From Actinacidiphila paucisporea (GTDB taxonomy: Bacteria; Actinomycetota; Actinomycetes; Streptomycetales; Streptomycetaceae), in contig NZ_FRBI01000015.1 of the NCBI RefSeq assembly GCF_900142575.1, positions 127,159 to 191,158 on the forward strand: DNA of 64,000 nucleotides. The letters run 5' to 3'. Of the stretch, positions 8,185-39,238 are shown piece by piece (position 1 is the first letter of the stretch; the number at the start of each line of letters is the position of its first letter). The notes under the pieces are model-generated. The model ran no database searches, was not told the origin of the DNA, and saw nothing but the letters and a program-made list of their open reading frames with translations. The translations under genes and the position numbers were made by a program.

Positions 8185-8420
8185 CCACCCACATATCGCA
8201 TAGTCGCGTCGCCTTCAGGGCGGCGAGCGGGTCTGCGGGATTTCTCGCACGGGCTCACCCTGCCCGTGGAGAAGTAGCGCGGGCTGCTGACGCCTGAACG
8301 CGTGCTTTTCCTTTCCTTTGTGTCGGGCTGCCGTCGATGCAAGGGAGTACGGCTTGGCCGATTCCGCGCCATTCCTTCATCAACCGTCCCCGAGAACCCG
8401 CACCAAAGAGGAAGGCCGAC

Positions 8421-30451
<22,031 letters not shown>

Positions 30452-30512
30452 TAGCCGGGAGCCGTGTCGTCGCGGTGGCCGCCTTTCCCGCTGCCCCCTA
30501 CGTGACGGGCAA

Positions 30513-30549
30513 CGCACCACCGCGCGGCGGGCGGCCGCGCGGTGGTGCG
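30513..30549. terminator. Bidirectional hairpin terminator
   Basis: A perfect 15-bp stem (30513-30527 with 30535-30549) and a 7-nt loop sit between the convergent NRPS and sugar-permease genes, 62 nt and 18 nt from their stops. It is very GC-rich with no T-tract, like most terminators in this window. Confidence 0.8.
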
Positions 30550-30566
30550 AACCCCCCCTACCGGTC

Positions 30567-31469
30567 TCAGCCCTTCACCGCCCCCGTGAGACCGCCGACG
30601 ATCCGCTTCTCGAAGATGGAGAAGAAGACCAGTGCGGGCAGCATCGCGAGTGAGGTGAAAGCGAGGACCTTCGCCGTGTCGGTGGAGTACTGCGAGGAGA
30701 AGGCCTGCACGCCGAGCGGCAGGGTGAAGTTCGCTTGCGAGTTGAGGATGTAGAGGGGAAGGACGTAGTTGTTCCAGCTTCCGATGAACGCCAGGATGCC
30801 GACCGTCACGACACCCGGAAGCGACAGTGGGATCACCATCCGGACGAAGAACCCGAGCCGGCTGGTGCCGTCGATCGCGGCGGCCTCCTCGATCTCGTTC
30901 GGGATGGCCCGCAGGAACGGCACCAGGATGATGACGGTCGTCGGCAGGCCGAAGGCGATCTGCGGGACGATCACGCCCAGCAGGTTGTCGACGAGTCCGA
31001 GGTCCTTGATCACGATGTACAGCGGGGTGATCGCGATGACCATCGGGAACATCAGGCCGGCGGCGAACAGGGAGTACATCGCGCCCTTGAGCTTGAAGTC
31101 GTAGCGCGCGATCACGAAGCTCACCATCAGTCCGAGGACGACGATGCCGACGGTGCTCGCCAGCGCGACCAGGACGGAGTTCGCGAACTCGCCCCAGAAC
31201 CTCGTGGACTTGAGGACGTTGACGTAGTTGGCGGTGATCCATGGGTGCGGCAGGCCGGCGGGGCTCGTGGTGATCTGCGAGTTGGTGCGGAATCCCCCGA
31301 GGACGATGTAGATCACCGGAGCGATACAGACCCCGATGAACAGCAGCGCGACGAAGTAGGTGAAGGGGCTTCCCCACTTCTGCGGTGCGTCACGGCCGGT
31401 CCGACGACCGCTCGGCCCGTTCGGCCCGGCGGCGGTGGAGAACCAGGATCGTGCAGTGGTCGCGCTCAT
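30567..31469 (-). CDS. Sugar ABC transporter permease (MalG type, CUT1)
   Basis: A 300-residue inner-membrane permease with about six hydrophobic segments and the EAA loop EEAAAIDGTSRLGFFVRMVIPL that contacts the ATPase. Its ATG overlaps the stop of the MalF-type permease (ATGA). It is the last gene of a binding protein-permease-permease operon. No ATPase is encoded; in Streptomyces the shared ATPase MsiK usually energises such systems. The neighbourhood and upstream operators point to xylo- or arabino-oligosaccharide uptake, but the sequence alone does not fix the substrate. Confidence 0.93.
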   Translation of the reverse strand: MSATTARSWFSTAAGPNGPSGRRTGRDAPQKWGSPFTYFVALLFIGVCIAPVIYIVLGGFRTNSQITTSPAGLPHPWITANYVNVLKSTRFWGEFANSVLVALASTVGIVVLGLMVSFVIARYDFKLKGAMYSLFAAGLMFPMVIAITPLYIVIKDLGLVDNLLGVIVPQIAFGLPTTVIILVPFLRAIPNEIEEAAAIDGTSRLGFFVRMVIPLSLPGVVTVGILAFIGSWNNYVLPLYILNSQANFTLPLGVQAFSSQYSTDTAKVLAFTSLAMLPALVFFSIFEKRIVGGLTGAVKG

Positions 31470-32485
31470 CAGACGGTTCCCTCCGTGACGGCTCCCCGTA
31501 GGTCACGGCGCAGGACGAAGCGCTGGTAGATCAGCGCCACGATGAGCGAGACCAGGAACATCACGACCGCGATCGCGCTGCCGTAGCCGTAGTTGCCCGC
31601 GTTGCGGCCCTGGGCGAGCATGTAGATCGCCATGGTCGAGGTGCCCGCGGTGCCCGAGACGTACTGACCCCAGATGATGTAGACGAGATCGAACAGCTGC
31701 AGCGAGCCGATGATCGACAGGAACGCCCAGATGCGGATCGTCGGCCCCAGCAGCGGCAGGGTGATGCGGCGCTGTATCTGCCAGTAGGAGGCGCCGTCGA
31801 TCTGGGCGGCCTCGAAGAGCTCCTCGGGGATCGACTGCAGGCCGGCGAGCATCAGGATCACCGCGAAGCCGATGTACTTCCACGAGATGATGGCCATCAG
31901 CGTCCAGATGGCCAGCTTCGGGTCGGAGAGCCAGTCGGCTTGCAGGGAGCCCAGGCCGATCTTCCGGAGCAGGTCGTTCATCGCGCCGTCGCCCTGGAGC
32001 ATCAGGCTCCAGCCGGTGCCGACGATGACCTCCGAGATGATGTAGGGCACGAAGATCAGGACCCGGATGACCGAGCGGCCGCGGATCTTCTGGTTGAGCA
32101 GGAGCGCGAGAATGATCGCCAGCGGTCCCTGGATGATCAGGGAGAGCCCCATGATCATGAAGCTGTGCTTCAGGACCTGCTGGAACGCGGGGTCGGTGAG
32201 GATCAGCTTGTAGTTGTTCAGACCGACCCAGTCGGTCGGTGCTCCGTAGCCGTGCCAGCGGTAGAAGCCGTAGTACGCGGCGAGCGCGACCGGGAAGATC
32301 ACGAACGCCAGGAACATGAGGATCGCCGGTCCGGACAGGAGGGCGATCTCGAGTCGCATCTTGGCACGGCCGCGGCGGCGTGAAGCCGCTCGCGGCGAAG
32401 TCGGGGGCGTGGCAGCGCCCCCGACCCGAGACGTGCCCTGCGACTGGCGGCCGATGGCCGTTTCAGTACCCAGGGTGTCGCTCAT
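31469..32485 (-). CDS. Sugar ABC transporter permease (MalF type, CUT1)
   Basis: A 338-residue permease: a basic cytoplasmic N-terminus (about 40 residues), six transmembrane segments, and the EAA loop EAAQIDGASYWQIQRRITLPL. It pairs with the MalG-type permease, with which it overlaps by one codon-sized step, and starts 11 nt after the stop of the solute-binding protein gene. Same operon and inferred substrate as that binding protein. Confidence 0.93.
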   Translation of the reverse strand: MSDTLGTETAIGRQSQGTSRVGGAATPPTSPRAASRRRGRAKMRLEIALLSGPAILMFLAFVIFPVALAAYYGFYRWHGYGAPTDWVGLNNYKLILTDPAFQQVLKHSFMIMGLSLIIQGPLAIILALLLNQKIRGRSVIRVLIFVPYIISEVIVGTGWSLMLQGDGAMNDLLRKIGLGSLQADWLSDPKLAIWTLMAIISWKYIGFAVILMLAGLQSIPEELFEAAQIDGASYWQIQRRITLPLLGPTIRIWAFLSIIGSLQLFDLVYIIWGQYVSGTAGTSTMAIYMLAQGRNAGNYGYGSAIAVVMFLVSLIVALIYQRFVLRRDLRGAVTEGTV

Positions 32486-32496
32486 TGGCTACTTAC

Positions 32497-33810
32497 TCAG
32501 CCCCTCTCGGCAGCCTTGTTCGTGTCCTTGACGATGTCGGCAGCGGAGCCCTTGCCGGCGAGCAGGTTCACGACGGCGGTGTTCATTGCGTTGCCGACGT
32601 TCTGGCCGTACTCGGTGTCGAGGAACTGCATCGCGTAGGCGGCCTTGTTGAAGGCCTGGAGTGCCGAGATGTTGTACGAGTCGGTGACGACCGACTGGGC
32701 GGCCTTGTTCACCGGGATCGTGAAGAAGCCCTTGGCGTAGCCCTCCTGCTGTTCCTTGGTCACCAGGAACTGGAGGAAGTTGAACGCTTCCTTGGGGGCG
32801 TTCTTGGTCAGGGAGTATCCGCCGCTGCCGCCCATGATGGCGCTGGGGTCGCCCTTGCCGCCGGCCACGGCGGGGAAGGGGAACCAGGCCAGGTCGGGGA
32901 GCGGCTTCTGGTTCGGGGTCAGGGAGCCGATCACACCGGGGTCCCAGTTGCCCATGAGCTCCATGGCGGCCTTGTGGTTGGCCAGCAGGCCCGCCGAGGA
33001 CCCGGCGCCCTGCTGCGCGGAGGCGGTCAGGAATCCGTTCTGGAAGGGGCTGATCTTCAGGAACGCAGACAGGTCCTCGCCGGCCTTGGTCCAGCAGGGG
33101 TCGTCGAACTTGAGCGACTTGCTCGCACCCTTCATGACGTCCTGGCTGCACTCGCGCAGAGCGAAGTTGTAGTACCAGTGCGCGGCCGGCCAGGCGTCCT
33201 TGGCACCCACCGCGATCGGCGCGACCTTGATCGCCTTCAGCTTCGCGACATCCGCCTCGAGCTCGTCCATCGTGGTCGGCGTGGCGGTGATGCCGGCCTG
33301 CTTGAACAGGTCCTTGCTGTAGTAGATGCCCTCGGGCGCCGTGTCGAGCGGCATCGCGTAGACCTTGCCGTCGATGGAATCGGCGGCGAGAGCGGCCGCG
33401 CCGACGTTCGCCTTGTCGGTGTCGGTGAGGTTCAGCGCCTGGAGCTGGCCGGCGTCGACCATGGCCTGCATCTTGCCGCCGCCGCGCTGCAGAAACATGT
33501 CCGGCCCGGAGTTGGAGTTGAGCGCGGTCTGCAGCTTGCCGTCGAGGTCCTCGTTCTGGACGTACTGGATCTTGATCGTGACGTTCGGGTGCAGCGTGTG
33601 GTACGCGGCTGCAGCGCTCTTCCAGTACTCCGCGCCGGGCCCGGGCTGCGCGTTCTCCCAGACGGTCACGGTGACCTTGTCGCCCGACGAACTACCGCCG
33701 CTGTTGTCGCTGCTGCTGCTGCTGTCGCTGCCGCCGGCGCAGCCGGTGGCGGCGAGTGCGATACCCAGGCCGATCGCGACAGCCGTCGCACTGCGTATTT
33801 TCCCCGACAT
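32497..33810 (-). CDS. Sugar ABC transporter substrate-binding lipoprotein
   Basis: A 437-residue family 1 solute-binding protein. The signal peptide ends in the lipobox ALAATGC (Cys24), followed by a Ser/Gly-rich tether and the mature start KVTVTVWENAQPGPG. The ATG at 33810 gives a normal lipoprotein signal; the frame is open 21 codons further upstream. It heads an operon with two permeases. Upstream lie a readable promoter and several palindromes of the CGAAACGTTTCG type, the same block found upstream of the GH10 xylanase gene. That makes xylo-oligosaccharides a good substrate guess and resembles the bxlEFG systems known in Streptomyces. Confidence 0.92.
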   Translation of the reverse strand: MSGKIRSATAVAIGLGIALAATGCAGGSDSSSSSDNSGGSSSGDKVTVTVWENAQPGPGAEYWKSAAAAYHTLHPNVTIKIQYVQNEDLDGKLQTALNSNSGPDMFLQRGGGKMQAMVDAGQLQALNLTDTDKANVGAAALAADSIDGKVYAMPLDTAPEGIYYSKDLFKQAGITATPTTMDELEADVAKLKAIKVAPIAVGAKDAWPAAHWYYNFALRECSQDVMKGASKSLKFDDPCWTKAGEDLSAFLKISPFQNGFLTASAQQGAGSSAGLLANHKAAMELMGNWDPGVIGSLTPNQKPLPDLAWFPFPAVAGGKGDPSAIMGGSGGYSLTKNAPKEAFNFLQFLVTKEQQEGYAKGFFTIPVNKAAQSVVTDSYNISALQAFNKAAYAMQFLDTEYGQNVGNAMNTAVVNLLAGKGSAADIVKDTNKAAERG

Positions 33811-33888
33811 CGTGGGAACTCCCTGATCTGTCGTCATTGACACAATAGGTCCGAAAAGTGTGCGCAAGACCATGGCCTGCCACGGTGT

Positions 33889-33938
33889 CGAAACGTTTCG
33901 TCTGCGTGTTGACCGGGCGTTGTTTGGTGAGCGCTAAC
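33889..33938 (-). promoter_or_regulatory. Two operator-like palindromes in the leader of the sugar ABC operon
   Basis: CGAAACGTTTCG at 33889-33900 is a perfect 12-bp palindrome. GTGAGCGCTAAC at 33927-33938 is a near-palindrome centred on AGCGCT. Both are typical in form for LacI-family operators. They lie 79-128 nt upstream of the binding-protein start and downstream of the promoter at 34019-34047, where a bound repressor would block elongation. Confidence 0.65.
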
Positions 33939-34004
33939 ATGGGTCCCTTTTTCGTGTTCGCCGGTGAGGCTACCCAGTCGTTTCCGAAACTTCCGCAGAT
34001 CATG

Positions 34005-34047
34005 CGAACGTTTCGGGCACACTAGGACGGCGGTGGGCGGGCGTCAA
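34005..34047 (-). promoter_or_regulatory. Promoter of the sugar ABC operon with adjacent operator
   Basis: On the minus strand, TTGACG (34047-34042) is separated by exactly 17 nt from TAGTGT (34024-34019), a good principal-sigma promoter. CGAACGTTTCG (34005-34015) starts 3 nt past the -10, so it covers the transcription start. A weaker related site, CCGAAACTTCCG, lies at 33984-33995. Promoter, spacing and operator match the block at 52539-52582. The 5' leader would be about 200 nt. Confidence 0.7.
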
Positions 34048-34062
34048 TACGTCGCGCAGACG

Positions 34063-34097
34063 TCAGGGCTGAGCCGGAGGTTCCGGCCCAGCCCTGA
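34063..34097 (-). terminator. Terminator of the CE1 esterase gene
   Basis: A 15-bp stem with one mismatch (34063-34077 / 34083-34097) and a 5-nt loop lies 16 nt beyond the stop of the gene at 34114-35487. Confidence 0.75.
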
Positions 34098-34113
34098 GTT
34101 CGTCCCTCAGCGG

Positions 34114-35487
34114 TCAGTTACGCTCGCTCCACTGCTGGTTCGCACCTCCTGTGCAGGCCCAGAGCTGGATCTTCGTGCCGTTCGCCGTGCCCGTGCCTGC
34201 GGCGTCGAGGCACAGGCCCGACTGCACGCCGGTGATCGTGCCGTTGGCGTTCAGGTTCCACTGCTGGTTGGGCTGGCCGTTGCAGTCCCAGATCACCGCC
34301 GCGGTGCCGTTGGCGGTTCCCTGGCCGGAGGCGTCCAGGCACTTGTTGCCGTAGACCACGAGCTGCTTGCTCGCGGAGTAGGCCCACCGCTGGTTGGTGC
34401 CGCCGTTGCAGTCCCAGAGCTCGGCCTGCGTGCCGTTGGTCGTCGAGGAGTTGCCGATGTCGAGGCAGCGGCCCGACTGCTGGCCCACGATCTGCTGGCT
34501 GCCGGACGGCGGCGGGGTGGTGGGCGGCGTGGTAGGCGGGGTGGTGGGCGGGGTGGTCGGGGGAGTGGAGGAGCTGAACTGGCTGAAGAAGTTCCACACC
34601 ACCCCCGACGTCCAGGTGTGCCAGCCGTCACCGGTGGACCCGTCGATGGGGCCCGGGTCATGGCCGGCACCGTCGAAGGCCGCCCACACCACCGGGTAGC
34701 CGGCCTTGCAGCCGGAGTAGGCGGTGACGATGTGGGTCAGGCTCCCGTTCGCCGGCTCGGGCGGGTTCTGGGGGGTGCAGCCGTTGTTCCTGACGAACGT
34801 GTCGCGCAGCGCCCGGCCTGAGGAGATCGGCAGGACGTTGTCCCGGATGCCGTGGAGCCCGATGTAGGCGACGGGCTGGGTACCGCCGCTGCAGCCGCTC
34901 AGATTCGCACCCGAGTAGACCGCGACCGCACGGAAGACGGTCGGCCGGGCGCAGGCCAGCGCGTACGTCATCGAGCCGCCGTAGCTGAAGCCCGACGAGA
35001 ACACCTGACCGGTGTCGACGCACAGGCCGCCCTCCAGCTGCCTGAGCATGTCGTCGACGAAGGTGACGTCCTGCCCGTTGGAATTGGCCCAGCCGTTGCT
35101 GATGCCCTGGGGCGCGACGAAGACGGTCCCGTTGCCGTCGCTGTCGGCGAGCCGCCTGAGGCCGTAGTAGGACCAGTTGTACCCGTCGGTTCCGCCGGAG
35201 TCGACGTCGTTCGCGGTGCCGCCGACCCAGTGGAAGCCGAAGACCAGCCGGTAGGGGTGGTTCTGGTCGTAGTTGGCGGGGACCCGCAGGATGTAGCTGC
35301 GGTTCTGGCCGCTGCTGGTGATCGTGTGCGTGCCGCTCGCCAGCGTCGGCGCCTTGCCGCAGCCGCCGGTGGCGGCGTTCGGCGCGGACCAGGCGGTCGC
35401 GCTGAATCCGCTCAAGGAGATTCCGACGGCCGCCAGGACCATCGCCAGGGCGGCGAGAACCGCTGGGAGCAGGGATCGACGTCTCAT
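34114..35487 (-). CDS. Secreted CE1/LpqC-type esterase with CBM13
   Basis: A 457-residue secreted protein. The signal peptide covers about residues 1-34, followed by a polyhydroxybutyrate depolymerase/feruloyl-acetylxylan esterase-like alpha/beta-hydrolase domain (about 40-310) with the elbow GFSYGGS and nucleophile Ser168. A TPPTTPP-repeat linker joins a ricin B-type beta-trefoil (CBM13, about 330-457) with CLD and QxW repeats. In this setting it probably removes acetyl or feruloyl groups from arabinoxylan outside the cell. A hairpin separates it from the upstream GH5 gene, so it probably has its own transcript. Confidence 0.87.
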   Translation of the reverse strand: MRRRSLLPAVLAALAMVLAAVGISLSGFSATAWSAPNAATGGCGKAPTLASGTHTITSSGQNRSYILRVPANYDQNHPYRLVFGFHWVGGTANDVDSGGTDGYNWSYYGLRRLADSDGNGTVFVAPQGISNGWANSNGQDVTFVDDMLRQLEGGLCVDTGQVFSSGFSYGGSMTYALACARPTVFRAVAVYSGANLSGCSGGTQPVAYIGLHGIRDNVLPISSGRALRDTFVRNNGCTPQNPPEPANGSLTHIVTAYSGCKAGYPVVWAAFDGAGHDPGPIDGSTGDGWHTWTSGVVWNFFSQFSSSTPPTTPPTTPPTTPPTTPPPSGSQQIVGQQSGRCLDIGNSSTTNGTQAELWDCNGGTNQRWAYSASKQLVVYGNKCLDASGQGTANGTAAVIWDCNGQPNQQWNLNANGTITGVQSGLCLDAAGTGTANGTKIQLWACTGGANQQWSERN

Positions 35488-35523
35488 GGGCTTCCCTTTC
35501 TGCGTGGGGGGATGAAAAGCGGG

Positions 35524-35578
35524 GGAGTGTCCCGGCAGGAACGTGCGTAGGGGCGCATGCCCCTGCCGCGGACACTCC
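35524..35578 (-). terminator. Terminator of the GH5 gene
   Basis: GGAGTGTCC plus CGGCAGG (35524-35539) pair with CCTGCCG plus GGACACTCC (35562-35578) around one bulged base, starting 10 nt past the GH5 stop. Confidence 0.7.
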
Positions 35579-35587
35579 TGTGGACAG

Positions 35588-37048
35588 CTACTGCCGGGTC
35601 CACTTCTGGTTGGCGGCGCCGGTGCAGGTCCACAGATCGGTCAGGGCGCCGTTGGCGGTGGAGGCGCCGGTGACGTCCAGGCACAGGCCGGACTGGGCGT
35701 TGGTCACGGTCCCGTCGCTGTTGAGGTTCCACTTCTGGTTGGTGCCGCCGTTGCAGTCCCAGATGACGACTTTCGTACCGGCGGAGGTCCCTGCGCCGTA
35801 GGCGTCCAGGCACTTGCTGCCGTAGACGCGCAACTCCTTGGCGGGGGTGAGGTTCCACTGCTGGTTGCCGCCGCCGTTGCAGTCCCAGATCGTGGTCTGG
35901 ACGCCGTTGGTGGAGGACGCGTTGGGCACGTCCAGGCAGCGGTTGGAGCCGACGCCGCGCAGCGGACCGGTGGTGCCCGGGTCGCTGCCGCCACCGGGGT
36001 TGGTGCCCGTGCCCCAGCCCCACTGGAGGCGGTCGAGGCCGGACTGGTTGGTGACGCTCACCGAGAGGTTGGTGCCGGTGCCGCCCAGGGAGGTGATGGC
36101 GCAGGAGGCGTTCTCGCAGGGCCCGGGTCCCTGCGTCTGAGTCGGCTGCTTGACGCCGGTCCACAGCACGGAGCCCATGCCCAGGCTGCGTACGGTGTCG
36201 GTGATGGCGTACAGGTAGGACAGGTCGTTGACGCCGTCCTTGGGACCGTTGTAGTTGACGCCGGTGTTCATGGGGACGCCGAACTCGGTGAGCACGGCGC
36301 GACCGGCGTAGCCGCACAGATTGCCGGTGAAGTCGTTGACCCAGGCGGCCTCGGTGGTGTGCGAGTCGCCGAACATGCCGTAGATGTGGATCGACAGCAG
36401 GGTGCCCGACAGCCGGGAGTCGGCGCCGACCGCGCACAGGTTCCCATCGGACCACAGGCCGGGCACGATGACGTGGCCGCGGGCCAGGCCGGGGTAGCGC
36501 GCCAGCCAGTTGGCCTCGAAGTTCGTCAGGTCGGTGGCGTTGTAGCCGTACGGCTCGTTCATGATGTCGAAGTAGAAGTTGCTCTTCGCGCCGTACTTGT
36601 TGATCATCGTGTCCCACATCTGGTTGAAGGACGCGGTGTCACTGACCTTCCCGCCCTGCAGCCAGGGGGCGACGATGACGTTCATGCCCAGCGCGGTGGC
36701 GGCGTCCAGAGCCGCTGTGTAGCTGTTCCACCAGGATCCCGAGGTGGTCGCCGCGTTGAACCCCAGCCGTACGGTGTTGGCTCCCAGGTTCTGGAAGCCC
36801 TTGAGGATGCCGGTGGATTTCGTGTACGTCGTCGCGTAACTGTCCGACGTCGACAGGCCCACCGGGATGTTGGGGCCCGTGATGAAGTTGTCGTTCGGGT
36901 CCGCCCAGTTCACGCCGTGGAACTGGCTGGTCGACGCGGCGGCTGCCGCCGGCGCGGCGTGCGCCGTCGCGCCACCTGCCAGCAGCCCGAACACCATCAG
37001 GGCGATGGTTGCCAGGCACGCGGTCAGGCGTGAGAATCTGCTGTTCAA
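35588..37048 (-). CDS. Secreted GH5 glycoside hydrolase with CBM13
   Basis: A 486-residue secreted enzyme: Sec signal (about 1-31), GH5-type TIM barrel (about 40-345) with acid/base Glu164 in MNEPYG and nucleophile Glu255 in LTEFG, and a C-terminal ricin-type CBM13 (about 365-486). The TTG start is supported by AAGGAG 7 nt upstream. The GH5 subfamily and substrate cannot be read by eye; cellulase, mannanase and arabinoxylanase are all possible. It lies 60 nt downstream of the GH39-like gene with a GTGAGCGCTAAC operator in the gap, so it may be both co-transcribed and separately controlled. Confidence 0.88.
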   Translation of the reverse strand: MNSRFSRLTACLATIALMVFGLLAGGATAHAAPAAAAASTSQFHGVNWADPNDNFITGPNIPVGLSTSDSYATTYTKSTGILKGFQNLGANTVRLGFNAATTSGSWWNSYTAALDAATALGMNVIVAPWLQGGKVSDTASFNQMWDTMINKYGAKSNFYFDIMNEPYGYNATDLTNFEANWLARYPGLARGHVIVPGLWSDGNLCAVGADSRLSGTLLSIHIYGMFGDSHTTEAAWVNDFTGNLCGYAGRAVLTEFGVPMNTGVNYNGPKDGVNDLSYLYAITDTVRSLGMGSVLWTGVKQPTQTQGPGPCENASCAITSLGGTGTNLSVSVTNQSGLDRLQWGWGTGTNPGGGSDPGTTGPLRGVGSNRCLDVPNASSTNGVQTTIWDCNGGGNQQWNLTPAKELRVYGSKCLDAYGAGTSAGTKVVIWDCNGGTNQKWNLNSDGTVTNAQSGLCLDVTGASTANGALTDLWTCTGAANQKWTRQ

Positions 37049-37090
37049 CGGGTCTCTCCTTGCGGTGTGGGGGGCACTCGGTGCAGGAGG

Positions 37091-37102
37091 GTGAGCGCTA
37101 AC
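37091..37102. promoter_or_regulatory. Operator-like site GTGAGCGCTAAC upstream of GH5
   Basis: Identical 12-mer to the site at 33927-33938. It lies 43 nt before the GH5 start and 7 nt beyond the stop of the GH39-like gene. Confidence 0.55.
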
Positions 37103-37108
37103 AAATTG

Positions 37109-38905
37109 CTATCCGAGGGTCCAGTGCTGGTTGCTGCCGCCGTTGCAGGTCCATAGTTCGACCGGCGTGCCGTTGGCGGTGCCGGCTCCGGTCACGTCCA
37201 GGCACAGTCCTGACTGGGCGCTGGTGACGGTGCCGTCGGAATTGACGTTCCACTGCTGGTTCGGCTGGCCGTTGCAGGACCAGACGATGGCCTTGGTGCC
37301 GTTGCCGGTGCCCTGGCCGTTCGCGTCCAGGCACAGCTGGCTGCTGCCGGAGTAGACGGTCAGCTGGTTCGAGGACGTGCGGGTGAAGACCTGGTTGGTC
37401 CCGCCTGAGCAGTCCCGGATCTGCGTCTGGGTGCCCGCCGTGGTGGAGGAGTTCGGCACGTCCAGGCACTTGCCCGCGCCCACGGCGTGCAGCTCGCCGC
37501 TGGTGACCCCGCCCGTCGATCCGGCCGGTGTCACGTAGACCGCGAAGGCGTCGTGCGCCGCCTGGAAGGTGACGGGCACGGTGACCGACCCGCCCGCGGC
37601 GCTCACGTTCTGGTTGTAGACGACCTGCGGCGCGCTGAGCGGGTACTGGTCGGGGATCCGCTTGACGGTCACGTTGACGCTGCCGTTGCTCGCCAGCCAG
37701 GGCACGGAAGCCAGGCCGTTGAAGGTGAGCGAGGCGGCGCCGGTGTAGCCGTTGCTGTCGCCCATGACGGCGACGGCGCGCTTGGCCGCGCTGTCCTCGG
37801 ACGCGGAGATCGCGGTCGAGCCGACCTGTCCCGAGGTGTTGACCAGCGTCCCGGTCATGTCCGCGTAGCTGCGCAGGGCCCACCAGTTGCCGTTGGGCTG
37901 CCATGTCCCGTTGCTCTGGGTGAGGACCCCGGTCAGGTTCGGGGTGACGCAGCAGGACCAGTTGCCGCGCATCGCGTTGGTGTACCCGGACTGCGCGAAG
38001 CGGGCGAGGTACCAGGCGGTGACGCCCGCGGTCTGCCGGTCGGCGGGCTGGTACTCGTTCGCCGACAGCGGGCGTGCCGAAATGCCGTTGGCCGACAGCG
38101 CGTTGTTGAGCGACTGCGACACGGTGACCGGGTCGTCGACGTCGCCCTCGTCGTGATTGGTGATCATGTCGGGGACCGTCCCCGCGGCCTTGACGTGGGC
38201 CAGCCAGGTGTTCCACTCGCCAGGATTGCTCTGCGGGGTGAACGCCAGGGACGGTCCGACGATCTTCGCGTTCGGGGCGACGCGGCGGATCTCCCGGTAG
38301 GCGGTGTCCCACATCTGGAAGTACTGGGCGCTGTTCATCCCGCGGGTCCAGAACACCGAGATGTCCGGCTCGTTGTAGATGTCGTAGGCGAACGGCAGGC
38401 CCGTCGCCTGCAGGGCGCCCACCGTGGTGTCGATGAAGCTCACCCAGTTCGAGCAGTTCCCGTTGTCGCACGGGTAGACCTCGTTCGAGGGCTGCCCGCC
38501 GTTGTTGCCCCACAGATCGCTGACCAGCACCTGGTACTGGGCGTGGTAGGGCGGCTGGGTCAGCCGCCTGGCCTGCGCGGTGATCGAGGCGATGTCGGCC
38601 TTGGTGGCCGACCCGTACGTGTAGTTGTCCTTGACCCAGCCGCCGGAGAACCACCCGCCACCACGGAAGGCGTTGATGCCCAGCGGCTGGAGGTACTGGT
38701 CCGCCGGCTGCGCGCCGTCCTCGGTGATCCCGTAGAGGAAACCCTCCCCTACGCCGGTCGACGGCCCTCGCGTGGAGCTGAGATCCACGCTCAGCGACTC
38801 GCCGGAGGCGGCATGACTCGCCGCCGGCATCACCAGCAGGGCGGCGAGACCCGACACCGCGACTGCGGCCATGGCCAGACGACCCGGCTTTGCTCTCTTC
38901 CTCAT
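37109..38905 (-). CDS. Secreted clan GH-A (GH39-like) glycosidase with CBM13
   Basis: A 598-residue secreted protein starting at the ATG at 38905 behind AGGAGGAAGTCG. The signal peptide covers about 1-32. A TIM-barrel catalytic domain follows with candidate acid/base Glu179 (YNEPDI) and nucleophile Glu284 (SANEYQP), then an all-beta domain (about 360-465) and a ricin-type CBM13 (about 470-598). The pattern resembles GH39 and other clan A exo-glycosidases acting on xylan or arabinogalactan side chains; the exact family is not certain. Its promoter carries a strong inverted-repeat operator (39179-39206). Confidence 0.78.
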   Translation of the reverse strand: MRKRAKPGRLAMAAVAVSGLAALLVMPAASHAASGESLSVDLSSTRGPSTGVGEGFLYGITEDGAQPADQYLQPLGINAFRGGGWFSGGWVKDNYTYGSATKADIASITAQARRLTQPPYHAQYQVLVSDLWGNNGGQPSNEVYPCDNGNCSNWVSFIDTTVGALQATGLPFAYDIYNEPDISVFWTRGMNSAQYFQMWDTAYREIRRVAPNAKIVGPSLAFTPQSNPGEWNTWLAHVKAAGTVPDMITNHDEGDVDDPVTVSQSLNNALSANGISARPLSANEYQPADRQTAGVTAWYLARFAQSGYTNAMRGNWSCCVTPNLTGVLTQSNGTWQPNGNWWALRSYADMTGTLVNTSGQVGSTAISASEDSAAKRAVAVMGDSNGYTGAASLTFNGLASVPWLASNGSVNVTVKRIPDQYPLSAPQVVYNQNVSAAGGSVTVPVTFQAAHDAFAVYVTPAGSTGGVTSGELHAVGAGKCLDVPNSSTTAGTQTQIRDCSGGTNQVFTRTSSNQLTVYSGSSQLCLDANGQGTGNGTKAIVWSCNGQPNQQWNVNSDGTVTSAQSGLCLDVTGAGTANGTPVELWTCNGGSNQHWTLG

Positions 38906-39178
38906 CGACTTCCTCCTACGACTGGACGCCACTGCGCTGTGGCGGGACGTGGCGGGGCGGTGCGATCGGGGGCTGTTCGTCGCACGCGGTACCCGTGGTC
39001 CTCCGCGGACCGGCCGGACCGCGGTGCCGTGAAACGGCTCGGTCGCCCAGAACGACCGTCGGTGCCAGGTGGTGGGTGGAGGACTGACAGAGCTGTGCCC
39101 GCCGTCCAGCAACTGGCCACGGGTGTCGGGCACGGATGGTGCCCGACCTCTCGCCTTGCGCGACTGTCAGGTGACGAG

Positions 39179-39238
39179 TCGAACCGATTCCCACCAATCG
39201 GTTCGACGGATATTACGGCCATGAGTCATCGGGGTCAA
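39179..39238 (-). promoter_or_regulatory. Promoter of the GH39-like gene with an 11-bp inverted-repeat operator
   Basis: On the minus strand, TTGACC (39238-39233), a 17-nt spacer and TAATAT (39215-39210) form a near-consensus promoter. Immediately downstream, TCGAACCGATT and AATCGGTTCGA (39179-39206) are perfect 11-bp inverted repeats with a 6-nt spacer covering the expected start point. The half-sites share CGAA/TTCG with the palindromes around the LacI gene. The leader to the ATG at 38905 is about 290 nt. Confidence 0.75.

Noticed and set aside
32380..33840. Open frames on the plus strand opposite the sugar-binding protein
   Set aside because: Codon periodicity and the lipobox, solute-binding and operon features all support the minus strand; the plus-strand translation has no recognisable motif.
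34498..34570. Short direct repeats GGTGGTGGGCGG in the CE1 gene as a regulatory repeat
   Set aside because: They encode the TPPTTPP linker between the esterase and CBM13 and are explained by the protein.
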